A stretch of 64,000 bases of DNA from NCBI GenBank assembly GCA_012274445.1, contig JAAROD010000004.1, forward strand, positions 1,178,001-1,242,000, in the 5' to 3' direction. The stretch is from Sclerotiophoma versabilis. Taxonomy: Eukaryota; Ascomycota; Dothideomycetes; Pleosporales; Didymellaceae. A program made the position numbers and the translations under genes. Position 1 is the stretch's first letter. Each line of letters opens with the position of its first letter. This document shows positions 24,865 through 36,598 of this stretch, piece after piece. The notes under the pieces are model-generated. The model searched no databases. It had not been told where the DNA came from and was given only the letters and a program-made list of their open reading frames with translations.

Positions 24865-25709
24865 CAGTGAAGGACCACCTGCTTGGATTCTTGGAGAGGA
24901 GATTTTGATGTAATTCACGACTGGACGCTTCTTTATACGATTGCTATGGGTGAATTGGCGGCATCATAGTGGAGTTACCGGAGGTCTTCGCATGTACGAT
25001 GTTTCTTCTCAAATTGCAAATTGAGGCACTTCGGAACGTACAACCCTAGTTTTCATGGCATGCCGGCTGGCCAGTTCTACAATCGCTCAATGTATACGAA
25101 TGAACCGTGATGAGATGAGAAAGTTGATGCGCTCAAGAGTTCCACTATAGAATAAAGCGCACGTAGTTCGACTGAACGGTCCTGCATTTGTTTCTATGGA
25201 GCCTAAGCAAAGTGCTCGCTTCTCTGTGGATAGCATTCTTTACATATGTCACCCAATCAACACACATCCTTAGATTTGTGTCCTACCATCCCTAACAGGT
25301 GCTCAACCAGAACCTCCCCTTCAGTCATATTCTACTCCAGTCTGTCGTCTGACCTATAGTTGCTCCAAGACTTTGGGTTTTGCCTCTCTGGCGAGCCAAC
25401 ACGTCGCGTTGCAATGTTCACAACGCACTGGATCTGAGCTGTCGCAGTCTCTAGTCCGGTTTTAGAAGTTCCTAGTAGTCTCTAGTAGAGCGAACCGTCA
25501 ACGAGGCCGGCATAAGCGCATGTACAGATCAGCGGTGGCCACGTCTGAGGCCCACATGCAAGTGCGATGTGGGTCCTTCCCCAGATCGAGGCAACTCCGC
25601 GCGGACCTGCAGCTGACGTGCTTCGCCGCAACATAACATCAGCCTTACGCCGCGAGTTTGCAATTTCCACTCCACGCTGTTTCCTTAAGCACTGTAGACT
25701 GTCGCAAAC
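24865..25709. other. Intergenic, no gene seen
   Basis: Contains the 3' UTR of the inhibitor-2 gene and the promoter of the aminopeptidase gene. No frame with a recognisable domain and no RNA gene. Confidence 0.5.
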
Positions 25710-27638
25710 ATGACGAAGAACCACCCCTCCCTCCGCAAGGCAGCGTCGAATGCTGACCTCTACGCGGACCCATCGCCGCCCCAGCAGCTGCGACACTCAC
25801 ACTCGACTCTTGCGCGCTCGCACACGACAGCCGGGTCGCTGCCCCGCCGTACGCTGGCCGACTGGGAGCAGCAGAAGAGACTCCAGATGAGTGACAAGGG
25901 CCGAGCGCGCCACAGCTACACCGCGCCCTACCCGAGCCTGGCCAACAAGGACGAGGACGAGGACTCCAGGCCGGACAGGCAGAAGCAGAGCCCGCCACCG
26001 GTGCCGCCCAAGATTCTGGAGGAGGCTCCGGTCCCTGCGCCCATACTCGAGTTTAGGGGCGGTGAGTATCGCATGCCAGCTCTTAAGATTGCATCCACGC
26101 CAGCGCCGTCGCACCCATGGCTGCCTTCGCAGCTGCCACCAGCACCTATAAGACGCGAGAGGGAGGGCCCTGAGAAGTACACGAAGCCCTTCACCGACTT
26201 TATGACCGCCAATCCGACCGTCTTTCATGCCGTTGATGCCGTTGCGTCGGACCTCGAGAAGGGCGGATATAAGAAGCTGTCGGAGCGTGACGCGTGGGAC
26301 CTGAAGGCCGGTGGCAAGTACTATCTCAATCGCAATGGCACCTCGCTCATTGCCTTCGCCATTGGAGACAAGTATGAGGCGGGCAACGGTGCTGCCATCG
26401 TCGCGGGCCACATTGACGCCCTCACCGCGAAGCTCAAACCGATCCCCACGCTGCGAAACAAGGCTGGTTACGTCCAGCTAGGTGTGGCACCATACGCTGG
26501 TGCACTCGGCGACACGTGGTGGGATCGCGATCTTGGCATCGGAGGACGCGTGCTTGTCAAAGAGCACAACAAAATTGTCTCTAAGCTGGTCAAGCTGGAC
26601 TGGCCCATTGCCAGGATACCAACGCTTGCGCCTCACTTTGGTGCTGCTGCGAACGGTCCGTTCAACAGGGAAACCCAGATGGTACCCATCATTGGTCTGG
26701 ATAACCGTGATCTCGGGGCTGCAACATCAGCGAACAACAAGGCTGAGTGGAAGGCCAGCCCTCTCGGCGGCGATGGTGCCTTCGCCGCCACGCAACCTGA
26801 GAGACTCGTCAAGGCTATCTCTTCAGAGTTGGGCATCACAGACTGTAAGTGTCCGTCTTTCCTGTCGATTTGACTGTACCTTAACATCTTAGACTCAACC
26901 ATCGTCAACTGGGAGCTCGAGCTTTTCGACGTCCAACCTGCGACGACTGGTGGCCTCGACCGCGAGTTCATCTTCGCTGGTCGTATTGATGACAAGCTGT
27001 GCTCTTGGGCTGCCATCCAAGCCCTGCTCAACTCCAACTCATCCTTGTCCAGCTCCTCACAGATTCGCCTGGTCGCCCTGTTCGACGACGAAGAAGTTGG
27101 CTCGCTCCTCCGCCAGGGCGCCCGGGGCAACTTCCTTCCTATTGTCATGGAGCGCATCGTTGAGGAGTTTACCGAAACCAAGGTCAAAACAACGCTGGCA
27201 CGTACCTACGCAAATTCTTTCTTGGTCTCGAGCGACGTCATTCATGCCGTCAACCCTAACTTCCTCAATGCGTACCTTGAGAACCACTCCCCACGCTTGA
27301 ATGTTGGCCCCGCTGTATCTGCAGACTCGAACGCCCACATGACTACAGATGCCGTCAGTACCGCTATCCTCCAGCGTTGCGTTGATGCCGACATCGGCGT
27401 GCGCAAACAAGATCCAAAGCTGCAGGTCTTTCAAATCCGCAACGACAGCCGGAGCGGAGGTACTGTAGGCCCGATGCTCTCAGCGGCGACAGGTATCAGG
27501 GCAATCGACTGCGGTATCCCTCAACTGAGCATGCACTCGATCAGAGCGACAACGGGAAGCCAAGATCCCGGACTCGGTGTGTTTGCGTTCCAGAGCTTTC
27601 TTGAAAGGTTCGAAGAGGTAGACAAGGAGTTCAAGTAG
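25710..27638 (+). CDS. M18 aspartyl/vacuolar aminopeptidase with N-terminal extension
   Basis: Two exons, 25710-26844 and 26893-27638, split by a 48-bp intron inside ITDYSTIV, 626 residues. Metal ligands of the dinuclear zinc M18 site are visible in order: VAGHIDAL (His 234), GRIDDKLCSW (bridging Asp), FDDEEVGS (catalytic Glu and ligand), SADSNAH (Asp) and LSMHSIRATTG (His). The family removes N-terminal Asp/Glu or, in the vacuolar Ape1 branch, neutral residues from peptides. About 150 residues rich in Pro, Ser and charge precede the catalytic part, longer than in the cytosolic enzyme. This may be a targeting or assembly segment, but no Ape1-type propeptide was recognised. The loop between His 234 and the zinc-binding Asp carries the large insertion typical of M18. 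Confidence 0.9.
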
Positions 27639-28970
27639 AGTTTGAAAGTCAAGGGACGCGGTGTGATAAGAGGAGGGAGAAAGATGAATGGGAGTGTGAG
27701 TGAGTTGGCAAACAAGTGGGAGGAGATGAGCTGTAGGTGCAGGTGTGTCACATCACACAATAGATAAGACTAGTTTTAATCCTCAGACTGATGATCTGCT
27801 TACAAGAGGGCTATGAGAACAGATTGGATGTCTCCCGTGCCTCGAGCGTTTGTCTGCTTAGGGCCAACATCGTCGGCAACATAAGAGGCTGCCTCGAAGC
27901 TTCGAGACGGCGTCAGTGGGGATCCCCGCGCGATCCCAAAGGTGCCTTCACCTGCACCTCCGCCAGTGCTTGCAGATCCGTGTGCCGATCACGCTAGCTA
28001 TACATTCACTACCCTCCCGTTAAATTTTTTCTTTATCCACCACACTCAATATGAGCGAGCCGGTTAGCAAAATTTCTCCACGACGTTGACTAGCCAGCGC
28101 TTCGCCTTGAAGCATTTTCACAACTCTGCTATGTTCATGGTGGACCTCTTCGCTCAAAATTTGTAGGCACTGTTCCACCACCTACCAATGACGCCCTCCG
28201 GCCTTCTGGACCCGACCATGAAGGACCTGTTAACGACTACAATTCACAGGATATGATATAAACAGTCCATGCACAAAAACCACTACTTCTTAATTGCTTG
28301 CTTCCGGTTCTGTATCTGATCCATTTTCGCGGCCTCACGTCAGTACAAGCTTAGCAATCAGCCAGGACCGCCAACTCATGAGCGCCTCTCGAAACTCTGC
28401 ATCAACCAACACTTTCTTATTGCATAATGTCTTTCTCTACTCCCAGAATTTCCCCCAAATCATAACCAAACCATCAAGCTGAACAGCGCATATATCTGTG
28501 CGTTCACGTTCTACAAGTGAAGCATCCCCAAATGCATCATCATTTCGTTTGCCCCCTTTTCGTCGAGTTTTAGCCGCTTTGCACTTGTGCTAAACGATAT
28601 GATGGGCCAGCTTCTCAACATCCTCTTATCCACAGCACCGTTCTGCGTCTGCCTTTCCCCACTACATTAACTTTGCTCGAGAATGGGACTACGCCGCTTG
28701 TTACGAAAGTGGCAGAATATCGTCGTATGTCTCTCGCCTTTCTGTTTGACTAAAGAAATCTCATGTCACTGTCCCCGTCTTCGATATCAGGAGCACCTGG
28801 ACTGACCTCGTCAGCGCTGTCTTAAGTGCGCCAATGGTAGCCTGTTGGGGCCAGACATGAACCGATGTTGGTTGCGGTTGCGGTTGATTTTTAACGGAGT
28901 TTGAGTCCACTGTTCCATACTGTTCACTTCGCAAAAACACAGGCCCCCTTCCAACTTCTCCTGGCAAAAT
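27639..28970. other. Intergenic, no gene seen
   Basis: About 1.3 kb with only short, overlapping ORFs on both strands and CT-rich patches. Nothing matches a known protein or RNA that I can recognise. Confidence 0.5.
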
Positions 28971-29057
28971 GCATCGGCCGGGAATCGAACCCGGGGCTAG
29001 CCGAAACGGTCCTTTGATGGATGGCAACGGCTAATTTTACCACTAAACCACCGATGC
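28971..29057 (-). tRNA. tRNA-Gly(GCC) with a 17-nt intron
   Basis: On the minus strand the acceptor stem GCATCGG pairs with CCGATGC. Box A is TGGTTTAGTGG and box B is GGTTCGATTCC. The anticodon stem AGCCG pairs with CGGCT around loop TTGCCA, giving anticodon GCC. Between A37 and the last loop base lie 17 extra bases (TCCATCAAAGGACCGTT), the canonical place for a nuclear tRNA intron. The T arm CCGGG-TTCGATT-CCCGG is perfect. Confidence 0.95.
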
Positions 29058-29538
29058 TTGAGTGAATGGTGCATCACGTGATGAAATGCAGATTACTTAG
29101 GATTAACAACACTATATAGTTATCTCAAATTGGTTCACAAGCCCTTATGAGATTCTCCCATACTCATACTCAGCTCAAGGCTTTGATTTTTGGAAATATG
29201 GATTCGATGTGGATTCGGTCTACATCGGCCTCGCTTGAACGACACCATTTCCAAACCGTACTCGCTCCTCAACCGCCAAATGTTGTCAGCCGACCATGGC
29301 GGGTGGCTTGCGAGTAGGACCTAAGAGATGACCAAGGCTTGCGACTTCGTAGTAGCCCTTGGATATTACCTTCCTATTGTGAGCTGGTGAAGTCCACCTG
29401 CCTCTACAGGCTAAAGATCGCCGGACAAAGTGGGGCACCTTGTATCTCGCTCCTGGGTCCTAACAAACCATCATTGCTCCCATTATTCCTGAACCTGAGA
29501 GCTTCGAGGAGGGTGAAAATCTAGTAATTACCTCCACG
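29058..29538. other. Intergenic, promoter of the Asp-box gene
   Basis: No frame or RNA gene seen. It is the only upstream region available to the secreted beta-propeller gene and the tRNA. Confidence 0.4.
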
Positions 29539-30612
29539 ATGAAGTACCTCAACACACTCGTAGTGCTGAGCGCATTATTCCCCACAGCATTCGGAACGGC
29601 GCTCCCTAGCACCCACCCAAGTTTCAAACCTTCCCCATTATCATGGGAACTCAAACCGACAAACACCACCCAACAATTCCGTGGCCTCTCTCCTGTCTCA
29701 AAGGACGTAGTGTGGGTCTCAGGAACCGAAAGCACTGTCCTCCTTACTACTAACGGCGGCACGACCTGGTCCAATGTCTCGCCTTCTCTGTTCCCAGAGA
29801 ACTCGACAACCTTTCAGTTTCGCGATATCGAAGCCTTCTCTGAGAATTCAGCTGTCGTTTTATCGATTGGCGAGGGGAATGCGAGCCGCATCTACCGAAC
29901 ACTTGACGGCGGCAAATCTTGGAAGCCTACATTCATCAACAATGAGCCAACTGCCTTCTATGATTGCATGGCTTTCGCGAACAAGCAGCACGGCCTTGTG
30001 ATGAGCGATCCTGTGGAAGGCAAGTTCAGACTGATAGAAACCTGGGACGGCGGCGCAACGTGGAAGATAGTTCCTGCGGACGGTATGCCTGCCGCGCTCA
30101 CTGGCGAATCCGGATTCGCAGCGAGCGGGACGTGTATTGAAGCTGCTGCCGGGCGCTGGTATATTGCTTCTGGTGGAGTGGACCCTGGACATATCTTCCG
30201 AAGCAATGATGGGCACCAATGGAAGGTCAGCAACAGCTCGATTGCGGGCGGTGCTGCAGCTGGCGTGTTCTCCGTGAGATTCAGGGACGAGAAGATTGGC
30301 ATAGCCGTAGGTGGAAATTATGAGAAGCCTGAAGGGAATGCAAAAAACGCTGCGTGGTCGAAAGATGGTGGAAAAACGTGGCACGAAGCCAAGAGCTTTC
30401 CTGGAGGGTACAGATCTGGCGCCTCATGGGTGCCCGGACAAGGCCGCACCGCGGTTGCAGTGGGAACATCTGGCTCAGACATCACTTATGATGGGGGCAA
30501 GAATTGGCAAGCGATGGGCAACGGAACGTTCGACGCAGTGGAATGCATTAGCAAAAGCATATGCTGGGCGTCTGGATCAGATGGCAAAGTCGCCCGGTTG
30601 GAGTTTGCCTGA
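29539..30612 (+). CDS. Secreted Asp-box (BNR) beta-propeller protein, YCF48/sialidase-like
   Basis: Single exon, 357 residues, with a signal peptide (residues 1-19, cut near AFG-TALP). Six Asp-box turns of the form S/T-x-D/N-G-G-x-[ST/N]-W are spaced along the protein: TTNGGTTW, TLDGGKSW, TWDGGATW, SNDGHQW, SKDGGKTW and TYDGGKNW. They predict a beta-propeller of about six or seven blades. Several N-glycosylation sites agree with secretion. Fungal relatives are annotated as oxidoreductase or photosystem assembly factor YCF48-like, names that reflect only the fold. No sialidase Arg triad or Tyr/Glu pair could be assigned, so catalysis is not claimed. It converges on the pectin methylesterase gene with 131 bp between stops. 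Confidence 0.8.
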   Translation: MKYLNTLVVLSALFPTAFGTALPSTHPSFKPSPLSWELKPTNTTQQFRGLSPVSKDVVWVSGTESTVLLTTNGGTTWSNVSPSLFPENSTTFQFRDIEAFSENSAVVLSIGEGNASRIYRTLDGGKSWKPTFINNEPTAFYDCMAFANKQHGLVMSDPVEGKFRLIETWDGGATWKIVPADGMPAALTGESGFAASGTCIEAAAGRWYIASGGVDPGHIFRSNDGHQWKVSNSSIAGGAAAGVFSVRFRDEKIGIAVGGNYEKPEGNAKNAAWSKDGGKTWHEAKSFPGGYRSGASWVPGQGRTAVAVGTSGSDITYDGGKNWQAMGNGTFDAVECISKSICWASGSDGKVARLEFA

Positions 30613-30743
30613 ATGTGCAGCGCATTCGCAAGTGAAACGCATGGATAGATTTTTTGAGATTCCTTCGTACAATTCAAATTCTGGCTCCTCTAGACATTAT
30701 ATAATCATTGTATGTAGAATTGCGTCATGACACAGCATCCTTC

Positions 30744-33700
30744 CTACTTGCAAGCTTGCGCGTCCTTTGCAATCTTTGTAGCGACCGACCAAATTACAAT
30801 CGTGCTTTGTGCAACTACGGTCATGGTGCCTGGAGGCGCGATCACTGTGCTTGTCGCAAAACCACCGCCCTGCGTAATAGTCCGAAAAACCGTGTGCGTG
30901 CTAATTGGAAGCGTAGTATGAATCGTGGAGGTCACATCAGCAGACTTCGTGATGTAAACAGTCTGCTGAGCTGCAGTGATGACTTGAGTCGATGTTCGAG
31001 TTTTCAGGCTGCTGATTGTCGCTGGCTCAGGTGTTATGGTCTGCAGAAGCTGCTGCGTGATGTAGGTGGTAGACAAGATCATCGTCGTGGAGGCTTTCAG
31101 AGTTGTAGTCTTTCCAACTCGTTTGGTCGACGTCGCAGTGACCACATGAGTAGTGCCAGGCTGCGCGATAGTGGTAGTCTTGACGAAAGAAGTCAGGCTC
31201 AAGGTGCTCGTGGAGCCAGGCTGCGTGTATGTCTTGACCTTGGTGATTGAGGTCTCAGTAACGAAAGCAGTTGAGCCAGCCTGCGCAACGGTGGTAGTCT
31301 TTACATAGCTGGTAGTCTCTGTGCTGATAGTGATCGTAGTAGTGCTTGCAGTGGTATGAGGAATGACTGCACCACGGCGCATCATGCGGGCAGGCTCGGT
31401 AAAGATGCAAGACTCAGTTGTAGTGGTTTTCCTGGTTACCGTGTTGAGGAAAATTGTGCTGATTGTCACCAAGCTCTTGGGCTTAATTGTAGTAGTCTTA
31501 GTACTACTCGGCTTCAGTGAGATGACTGTTTTGATAGTCCTAGAGGTGCCCTTTGGTGTAATCGTGCTAACGGATGTGGCGGTGGCTCCCTCGTCATGTA
31601 TGAGAGTTGTAGGTTTAGGGCTGGTAGTCTGCACAACAAGGATAGTGGTGGTTCCTTTGACCGTCGAAGTAGGAGTTTTGGCAATTTTGGTTGCGCCAAT
31701 TGTAATTGTTACCCTGACTATGCTATTCTCAGTGGCAGCCTCCGGGGTAATCGTCAGGCCATCGTCTTCAGTGACGACGATTGTGGATGTAGAGGTGACC
31801 TCAGGAGAGGTGAATGAGACGGTCGCAGTCTGCTTATTTATCTCAGTCTTAGTAACGTCAACACCGGTAATAGACGTAGTCGATATGGCTTTCACAACAG
31901 TTGTTGAAGTCGCGTCAGGCTGTGAAATCGTAGTGCTAGTTGTGAGGATGATTACGCCCGTAGAAGTCGTATAGACAGTGACGACAGGCAAGGACAGAAA
32001 CGGAGCTGAGCTCGAAGATAGTGTTGTTGACGAGGATGCGAGAGTGGAACTCAAGCCGGTGCTAGAAGCCAAAATGGCCACTGAGGAAGCGGTTGCACAG
32101 ATCTGCATCGAGCCAATGCCAACAGCAAAGGGTCGTGTGTCGACGCGAGAGAAGTCAATAAATTTGGTAGAGGCGAAAAAACTGCCGAGCTGGAACTGGC
32201 CGACATCTGCATCTGAGAGCTGCTGCGAAAAAGAAGCGCGACTGCAGATGTTTGAGCCTGGTCCATAGTTGTGGTACTCTCCAAAAACGACGCCGGTCGT
32301 CTGGGGTGACGACTTGCTCCATTGATTCCATCCAGCAGCACTAATCATCGAGTCAAGGTAGCAATCGACGAAAACCACCCGTGCGTTACTGTTCCACGGC
32401 CTGCCAAGCCCGATGTTCTTGAAAGGACCCGTTCCAGGTGCAGGCTTTAGGGTGCATTGGTCAAAGACGAGGCCTCCGGATGTGGTGTTGGTGGCACGCT
32501 TGTCTGCAGTAATGCTGATGCCGTCCTCATTGGGCGAGATGGTCGAATCGAGGAAGTAGGCCGCTCCATTACCAAATATAAAATCCACATTGCCTTCAAT
32601 GTAAGTCTTGAACGTGAAGAGGTTGCCGGAGATGTCTAGAGTGTCCTGGTTGCCGTAGATCTGGCAGGCATACAGAGCAGCGAACTTGCTACTCTTTACA
32701 GCGAAGCCGAGCGACGCAATGTTCTGAGTCGTACCAGCCGTGTTGCGGAAATTAATATTGTATGCGTAGAAGTAGTTGCCGGTGACATAAACGGTTGCTC
32801 CGTCTGTATCACTGCCTTCCGTACCTTGAGTATCGATGCCGTGGTTGAACTCTATGGAGACTTGGTTTTGAGAATAATCGTCTGTCACATTGCTGTAGCC
32901 CATGAAGATGGTCGTTCCCGACTTGTTGACGATTAGCTGCTCGGTGTACACGCCAGGGTAGATAAAAATGGTGGCATTGACCTTGCCGGTGGTCGGGGCA
33001 GCGTTCATGGCATCTTGGATAGTGTGGTAGGTAGTAACGCCAGTGATTCGGGTCTTGGAAACGATCAGAGCACCGCTTGGAGGAGTCGTGCCGTCGAAAG
33101 TAGAGTTGCCGCCTACGGTGATATTTGTAGGACCAGTAGGGATAATAGTCGTGGGGGCTGGTGTTACAATCGAATCCCAGTACGTCAAATCGATCCATTC
33201 CGTTGAGTCCATCACGGAAGAAAGAGGGTAGGTGTCCGAAGTAAGAAGTGTAGCGAAGCCAAACGCCTGACGAGCAACCGCATTATTCTCCCAGTTTGAG
33301 GGCCCGCTGTTATTGTACTCTGCGAATGTGATATGATCTGTTCGCGGATCGGTAGCACTCCAAATCTTCCACCCTGCGGGTGCTATCGTCGAATCGATGT
33401 AGCTGTTTTTAACGACTACAAGAGCATACGCCGAATACGGGCGACCCAGGTAGACCTTGTTTGTGATATCATCCGCCACACCAGGGGCAGTCGTAAAAAG
33501 ACAGTTGTCAAAGATGTAACCTCCAATGGCAGAGGATGAGGCTCTGCTGTGAGCAGTGATGGCAGAAGACTTGCGCTTAGCTCCAACCGTACAGCCCTTG
33601 AAGTATGCTTTCGCATATCCCCAGATAAAATCTATGGCACCTGAATAGAGCTCATTAGATTCGCTAAGAGGATAGAGAGATGTACGGATACTCACCACCG

Positions 33701-36598
33701 ATATAGCAAGACTCGTAATACTGGTAGCCTGTAGTGGCGCCAGTAAGCAGAGTATCCTGCCATCCGTCGAACGAACAACCGTAAAAGGCAATGTCATTGC
33801 CATAGATGGATGCCGCAAGTGTGACATAGGAAGCCTCAGCGCCATCAAGGTTGTCTGTGTTGATCATTGCGATGTTGTAGAAGCTGATGCGATTCGAAGA
33901 CGTTTGGACAGTTGCAGTCTCGGCATCTGAATGCCCGACAGGCAGAGGCGAGACAGACAAACCACGGGAGAATAGGATGGTGACCATGTTATCCTTGTAC
34001 GACTGGCCGGGGTTACCGCTGGTATATCCGACAATGCGAACTGCGCCAGGTCTGTCAATAGTGGGTACCTGCTCGTTATAGCTACCTGGGAAGAGGAAGA
34101 TTGTCTGGTTCGTGGCATCCTTGGGTAAGGATGCAAGAGCTGCGGTAAGATTAGTAAAGGAGGCATCGTGACTTCCATCGACCGATACAATAACAGCATT
34201 AGGAGGTGGAACTGAACCATTGTCAGGGTGGGCATTGATAGTCGAAGTAGAAGAGCTACCCGTTGAGGTAGTGGAGTTTGTTGGAGACGAGGCAGAGGTG
34301 CCAGTCAAGCTGTATGAAGGCACAAAGTTGTATGCTGTCTGGTCAAGCCACGTGGTGTCGCCGATCCATGCTGCAAGCTCATACTGCGCGGCTTGAGTAG
34401 CTGTCAGATTTGTCGCAAATCTGGCACGCTGTACAGATGCCTGCCATGACCCAGGGCCAGTATTTGCATATTCGCCAAACATAACGTTGGAGGTTTGAGG
34501 AGCAATGGTTGACCAGATTGACCATCCAGCTGAAGAGATGTGCTTATCTATGAAGCAGTTGGTGTAAATTGCAATTGAGTTCTCAGAGTAGGGACGTCCA
34601 AGATAGCTCAGACCGAACAAGCTTCCATAAGTGGGGCTGTAGGTGATAACGGAGTGGTCAAAGACGTATCCTCCAGTGCTGCTAGCAGTGGAGCGGGCCT
34701 GTGCGGCAATACAGCTGCCGGGGGTGTTGGTTACGATCATGCACTGATGAAAGAAAGCCGTCGAGTACCCCCATATAAAGTCGACAGACCTGAACTTGAT
34801 CAGCTTGAACTCGGTCTCAAGCTACAGAGCCGGAAGACTTACCCCTCAATGTAGCTGTTAGAGAACACTTGCGTGCCCTTATTGGCCAGCAAGGTGTCCT
34901 GGAAACCAGTGAAAGAGCACCCGTATGCAGCAATATTAGCCCCATAGAAGTCAGCGGCTAATGCAGCTGTGTTCTTTGTTTGTGGGTAGATGTTAGCAAA
35001 GTTGATGTTGTACAAAGCCAGACCCGAATTGTCGTTGGTTTTTTTAGCATTGATAACTGGCGTGATCTCATCTTGGCCAGCGCTGGTGAGGACACCATTC
35101 GAGGTCTGGATGGTGACCTGATTCTGAGTGTAATCGCGGGTGAAATTGGTCGCTCCGATCAACGTGACCTTACCATTGCGAGTGATCGAGATTTGCTCGT
35201 TGTATAATCCGGGTCCAATCTGGATGGTGTACGCCTTTGAGTCGTTTGGCAGGGCAGCGATAGCGGCAGTCACGTTACCGTAGTCGCACGCGCCTGGAGT
35301 TTTAGAAACAACAAGAGTGGCAGAGGGCGCACAAGACAGCGTAGTAGACGAGGCGCCCGCACTGGCACCTGCTGTAGAAGTAGTGTTTGATGTGCTCAAA
35401 GGTGCGAGAGAGGCAGTCCCGGGAGTAACCACTGCCGAGGATGAAGCAAGAGCGAGCTGTGCAGCGTTCGCAGCGGCCACCGAAGACAAAACACCGGAGT
35501 CGATCCACGAAACCGAAGAGCTACCGTAGGGATAGAAGGCAGCCGCAAACACCTTGTCAATAGTATACTGCGATACCTGGTCTGCGGTGAGTAAGGTATC
35601 GTATGCGGGTCGATTCGCCGCGTTTCTAGCATATGATCCAGCACCTGTGGTGGCGAACTCACCGTAGAACGATGAGACGGTGGCTGCCGTGGGGTGAAAC
35701 CCCGACGCAGAGATGATGCTGCCCATCGTGACATCACGATAGATGACAGTGGCGCCGGCTCCATTAGGTGCTGCTAAGAACACACCGGTGTTACTGTATC
35801 CGGACTTTTGCTCAATAGAACCTGAGTCAAAGACAACGGTAGAGTTGTAGAAAACGTCGTTCACAGTCGCACCCTTTGAGTAAACAATGCTTGCACTGGA
35901 AGACAAGGGCACAATTGTTGACTTGTATACATACATCGAAGGAACATTGTAGAAGATCTTGTCTGAACCTTCGATTCTTGAGTTGGCAAAGAAGGCCAGG
36001 CCGTATGATGCAGAGATAGCAGTAGCTCCTGGGGAGACAACGGAACATCCATAGAAGGCAATATTGTTACCTCGTAAAGCAAGGACGACGGCATTGACGG
36101 ATGGCGCTGTAATAGCGGAGTTAACGAAGTTGAGATTTCGTAGTGTGACACCCTGGGCACTGCTAGACGCAATGGTGAGTGCAGCAGCAGGGTTGATGAT
36201 TACGACTTGGTTCTGGGACCAGTCGGCGGCAGTTGTAGCCGTGGCTCCAACGATGGTGACTGTGGCGGTGCCAACAACACTGACTGCCTCCGAGTAGGTT
36301 CCTAGCAATGTTGAGTTTCGATTCTATGCTCAAACTTAAGTCAAGGCTCACCAGAGAGGACGGTGACAGTGGGAATGCCACTGTTTTGTGCTGCGCTGAC
36401 GGCAGCATTGATAGCAGTGTATTGGCCTGAACCATCGAGTGCCACAGTAATAACAGAATTGGTACTGCTACTAGTTGCCGATGAGGATTCCGTTGAGGAC
36501 ACACGGGAGGTGTTTGGAGCGATAGAAGTTCTGCTGACAGTGTAGTTGGATTGAGCAACTGCCAGCCCAGCAAGGGCGGCACAAAGAATAGACCGCAT
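30744..36598 (-). CDS. Giant secreted pectin methylesterase with four CE8 domains and mucin-like tail
   Basis: Four exons, 36352-36598, 34843-36301, 33696-34789 and 30744-33640, joined by GT-AG introns of 50-55 bp, keep one frame of 1898 residues. The start at MRSILCAALAGLAVAQ gives a signal peptide. Domain 1 (about 45-340) has GTYSEAV but PGAT where QDTL belongs, DKIFYN where DFIFG belongs, and no LGRPW, so it should be inactive. Domains 2 (about 400-700), 3 (about 760-1070) and 4 (about 1110-1430) keep QDTL, VDFIWG, IDFIWG or VDFIFG, and LGRPY or LGRPW, that is both catalytic Asp and the Arg. About 460 Ser/Thr-rich residues follow, with repeats such as VKTTT(I/V)AQ(P/A)G(S/T)T. No GPI signal is seen. 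Fungal CE8 enzymes are normally one domain of about 330 residues. They de-esterify plant cell-wall pectin. Confidence 0.92.

Noticed and set aside
30744..36598. Interpretation as three separate pectin methylesterase genes
   Set aside because: The frame breaks each coincide with a canonical 50-55 bp intron with GT and AG, and splicing restores YIEGSVDFIWG and YIGGAIDFIWG inside domains. No start with a signal peptide occurs at the internal positions.
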